A DNA stretch of 40,630 nucleotides from a virus, in IMG/VR virus record IMGVR_UViG_3300043640_000053, positions 1 to 40,630 of that record; one strand, written 5' to 3'. Numbering within the stretch: position 1 is the first letter of the stretch; every line of letters starts with the position of its first letter. The translations under genes and the position numbers were made by a program. Below, one piece after another: positions 39,807 to 40,630 of this stretch. Under the pieces are notes generated by a model. It saw only the letters and a list, made by a program, of their open reading frames with translations. It searched no databases and had not been told where the DNA came from.

Positions 39807-40133
39807 ATGAGCGCAGATAGTGGATTACCGGCCGTAAAACCGCACGGCACCAGGTACAACGACGGCAAGCTGCAATGGTCGATGGCTGAAATGAAAGCAC
39901 TTGAGCCAATGATAAGGGTGCTAATGTTCGGGGCTATGAAGTATGAGCGAAACAATTGGAAAAAAGGTTTGAAGCTCGATGAAATTCTGGATTCGTTGCA
40001 ACGTCACTATGTTGCGATTTTATCGGGTGAAGCAAATGATACAGAAAGCGGACTTCCGCATATCGGACACCTGCTTTGCAATGCTATGTTCTATTCATAT
40101 TTCACAGAAGTAAAACCTGACCATGAATTTTAA
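39807..40133 (+). CDS. dATP/dGTP diphosphohydrolase-like protein (DUF5664)
   Basis: The 108-residue product matches the N-terminal dATP/dGTP diphosphohydrolase family: GTRYNDGKLQWSM (opening), VLMFGAMKYERNNWKKG (middle), and LQRHYVAILSGEANDTESGLPHIGHLLCNA (split here as RHYVAILSGE, ND-x-ESGLPHIGH), an all-helical MazG-like metal site. It would hydrolyse purine dNTPs and shape the nucleotide pool. In some phages such enzymes serve 2-aminoadenine DNA, but the partner PurZ is not in this window. It overlaps the next gene by 11 bases. Confidence 0.75.
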   Translation: MSADSGLPAVKPHGTRYNDGKLQWSMAEMKALEPMIRVLMFGAMKYERNNWKKGLKLDEILDSLQRHYVAILSGEANDTESGLPHIGHLLCNAMFYSYFTEVKPDHEF

Positions 40134-40431
40134 AAATATATTCCGCAGAAAGCCGGTAGAAAAGGATCTTATTATCGGCGACAGGCCGGACCAGGCGGTA
40201 ACCGAAGATGATTTTGACGAAGTGGAACCGGACGACAAGGACTATGCAGGCGAAGCATACTATTTAATGCAAACCTATGCGACCGTAGCGGAGCTTGACA
40301 CAAAAATAATGAACAAGGCAGAGGCGCGAAGGATCGAGCAGATCAAAAAATATTGCCTTCGCGTGGCGCACCTGCATATAAAGCAGGTTTATGAGGAAAA
40401 TTTCATTGGAGATTTACCGCAGGCTGAATAG
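40123..40431 (+). CDS. Small acidic helical protein, unknown
   Basis: The 102-residue product has a basic start (MNFKNIFRRKPVEKD), an acidic middle (EDDFDEVEPDDKDY) and a helical second half. It overlaps the nucleotide hydrolase by 11 bases and ends 23 nt before the terminator. No family recognised. Confidence 0.55.
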   Translation: MNFKNIFRRKPVEKDLIIGDRPDQAVTEDDFDEVEPDDKDYAGEAYYLMQTYATVAELDTKIMNKAEARRIEQIKKYCLRVAHLHIKQVYEENFIGDLPQAE

Positions 40432-40454
40432 TTTTCATGTTGGTTTTAGGGTTT

Positions 40455-40486
40455 AAGCCTGGTATTTCTATACCGGGCTTTTTTTA
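40455..40486 (+). terminator. Rho-independent terminator closing the structural region
   Basis: The stem AAGCCTGGTAT / ATACCGGGCTT has loop TTCT and is followed by TTTTT and more. It is nearly identical in sequence to the terminator at 12579, so the late region is bracketed by twin terminators. Confidence 0.88.
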
Positions 40487-40509
40487 TTGGATTGATTTAC
40501 AGCCAATTA

Positions 40510-40540
40510 AATGTAATTACAAATAAAGTTTGTAAGTTTG
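40510..40540 (+). promoter_or_regulatory. Promoter with overlapping operator (site G)
   Basis: The perfect inverted repeat TACAAA-TAAAG-TTTGTA (40518-40534), extended to TTACAAA...TTTGTAA, overlaps -7 TAAGTTTG (40533-40540). The -33 position reads AATG, a poor match. It is the start of the next unit, which continues beyond the window. Confidence 0.68.
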
Positions 40541-40590
40541 GAAAATACAAACTATGTTTACACATTAGTTATCCATTAAAAAAATCCTTT

Positions 40591-40630
40591 ATGACACGCA
40601 CAACAAGATCAGTAATCGTAATAACCTTTC
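40591..40630 (+). CDS. Start of next gene, truncated by window end
   Basis: An ATG at 40591 opens a frame reading MTRTTRSVIVITF to the window edge. It is preceded by an A-rich stretch. Only 13 codons are visible, so no identity can be given. A closer ATG at 40554 closes after four codons. Confidence 0.45.
   Translation, partial: MTRTTRSVIVITF

Noticed and set aside
39807-40133. 2-aminoadenine (Z) DNA system
   Set aside because: The dATP/dGTP hydrolase-like protein fits such a system, but PurZ is not present here and the family also occurs in ordinary phages.
1-40630. Mu-like transposable phage
   Set aside because: Portal, MuF, gpG-like and sheath genes are Mu-type, but no MuA/MuB transposition genes are in the window, and a separate primase-helicase with an iteron cluster suggests theta-type replication.

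Overview
This window is most of the genome of a tailed phage or prophage with a contractile tail (myovirus) that infects a member of the Bacteroidota. Three things point to that host. The promoters fit the Bacteroidetes pattern (TTTG, 19-20 nt, TAnnTTTG). Start codons are mostly preceded by A-rich sequence rather than a Shine-Dalgarno. The gene families (BT4734/VirE-like primase-helicase, Mu-gp29-type portal, DUF6046-like baseplate protein) are typical of phages of Chitinophaga- or Sphingobacterium-like hosts. Every supported gene is on the + strand, and most neighbours overlap by ATGA or TAATG or lie a few bases apart. No integrase, Mu-type transposase or recognisable repressor gene is visible, so lifestyle cannot be decided from this window. 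Family assignments come from reading motifs and gene order; no database search was run.

Layout. 1-6.7 kb: recombination and DNA metabolism (pentapeptide-repeat protein, RecA-like AAA ATPase, coiled-coil protein, PD-(D/E)XK nuclease, HNH-like protein, stand-alone DnaA domain IV, HD phosphohydrolase, SF2 helicase), with a structured RNA candidate at 1462-1544. 6.7-12.6 kb: a cytosine methyltransferase containing a second conserved reading frame, a primase-helicase, an iteron-like repeat cluster that is a good candidate replication origin, a VRR-NUC nuclease, many very small unknown proteins and SSB. 12.7-21.9 kb: terminase, portal, MuF-like head protein, virion morphogenesis and tail-completion proteins, then a displaced baseplate J-like/fibre block. 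22-31.5 kb: ClpP-like protease-scaffold, capsid, decoration protein, sheath, tube, a frameshifted tail chaperone, tape measure, hub, spike and gp25-like wedge. 31.5-36.5 kb: LysM-like protein, fibres with collagen-like repeats and a secreted repeat-rich protein. 36.5-38.7 kb: lysis cassette (small membrane proteins, unimolecular-spanin candidate, GH19 endolysin). 38.7-40.6 kb: metallophosphoesterase, dATP/dGTP diphosphohydrolase-like protein, a terminator, and the promoter of the next unit.

How it works together. Seven promoter regions carry the same 17-bp inverted repeat, TACAAA-N5-TTTGTA or a close variant, overlapping the -7 element. Most of the phage is therefore probably controlled by one DNA-binding protein acting at unit starts near 6.7, 10.6, 11.35, 12.7, 22.0, 31.5 and 40.5 kb; strong terminators precede three of them. 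Four replication or recombination proteins (AAA ATPase, PD-(D/E)XK nuclease, primase-helicase, SSB) all end in Pro-Phe, like the tip of bacterial SSB. This suggests that they compete for, or assemble on, a common tip-binding pocket.
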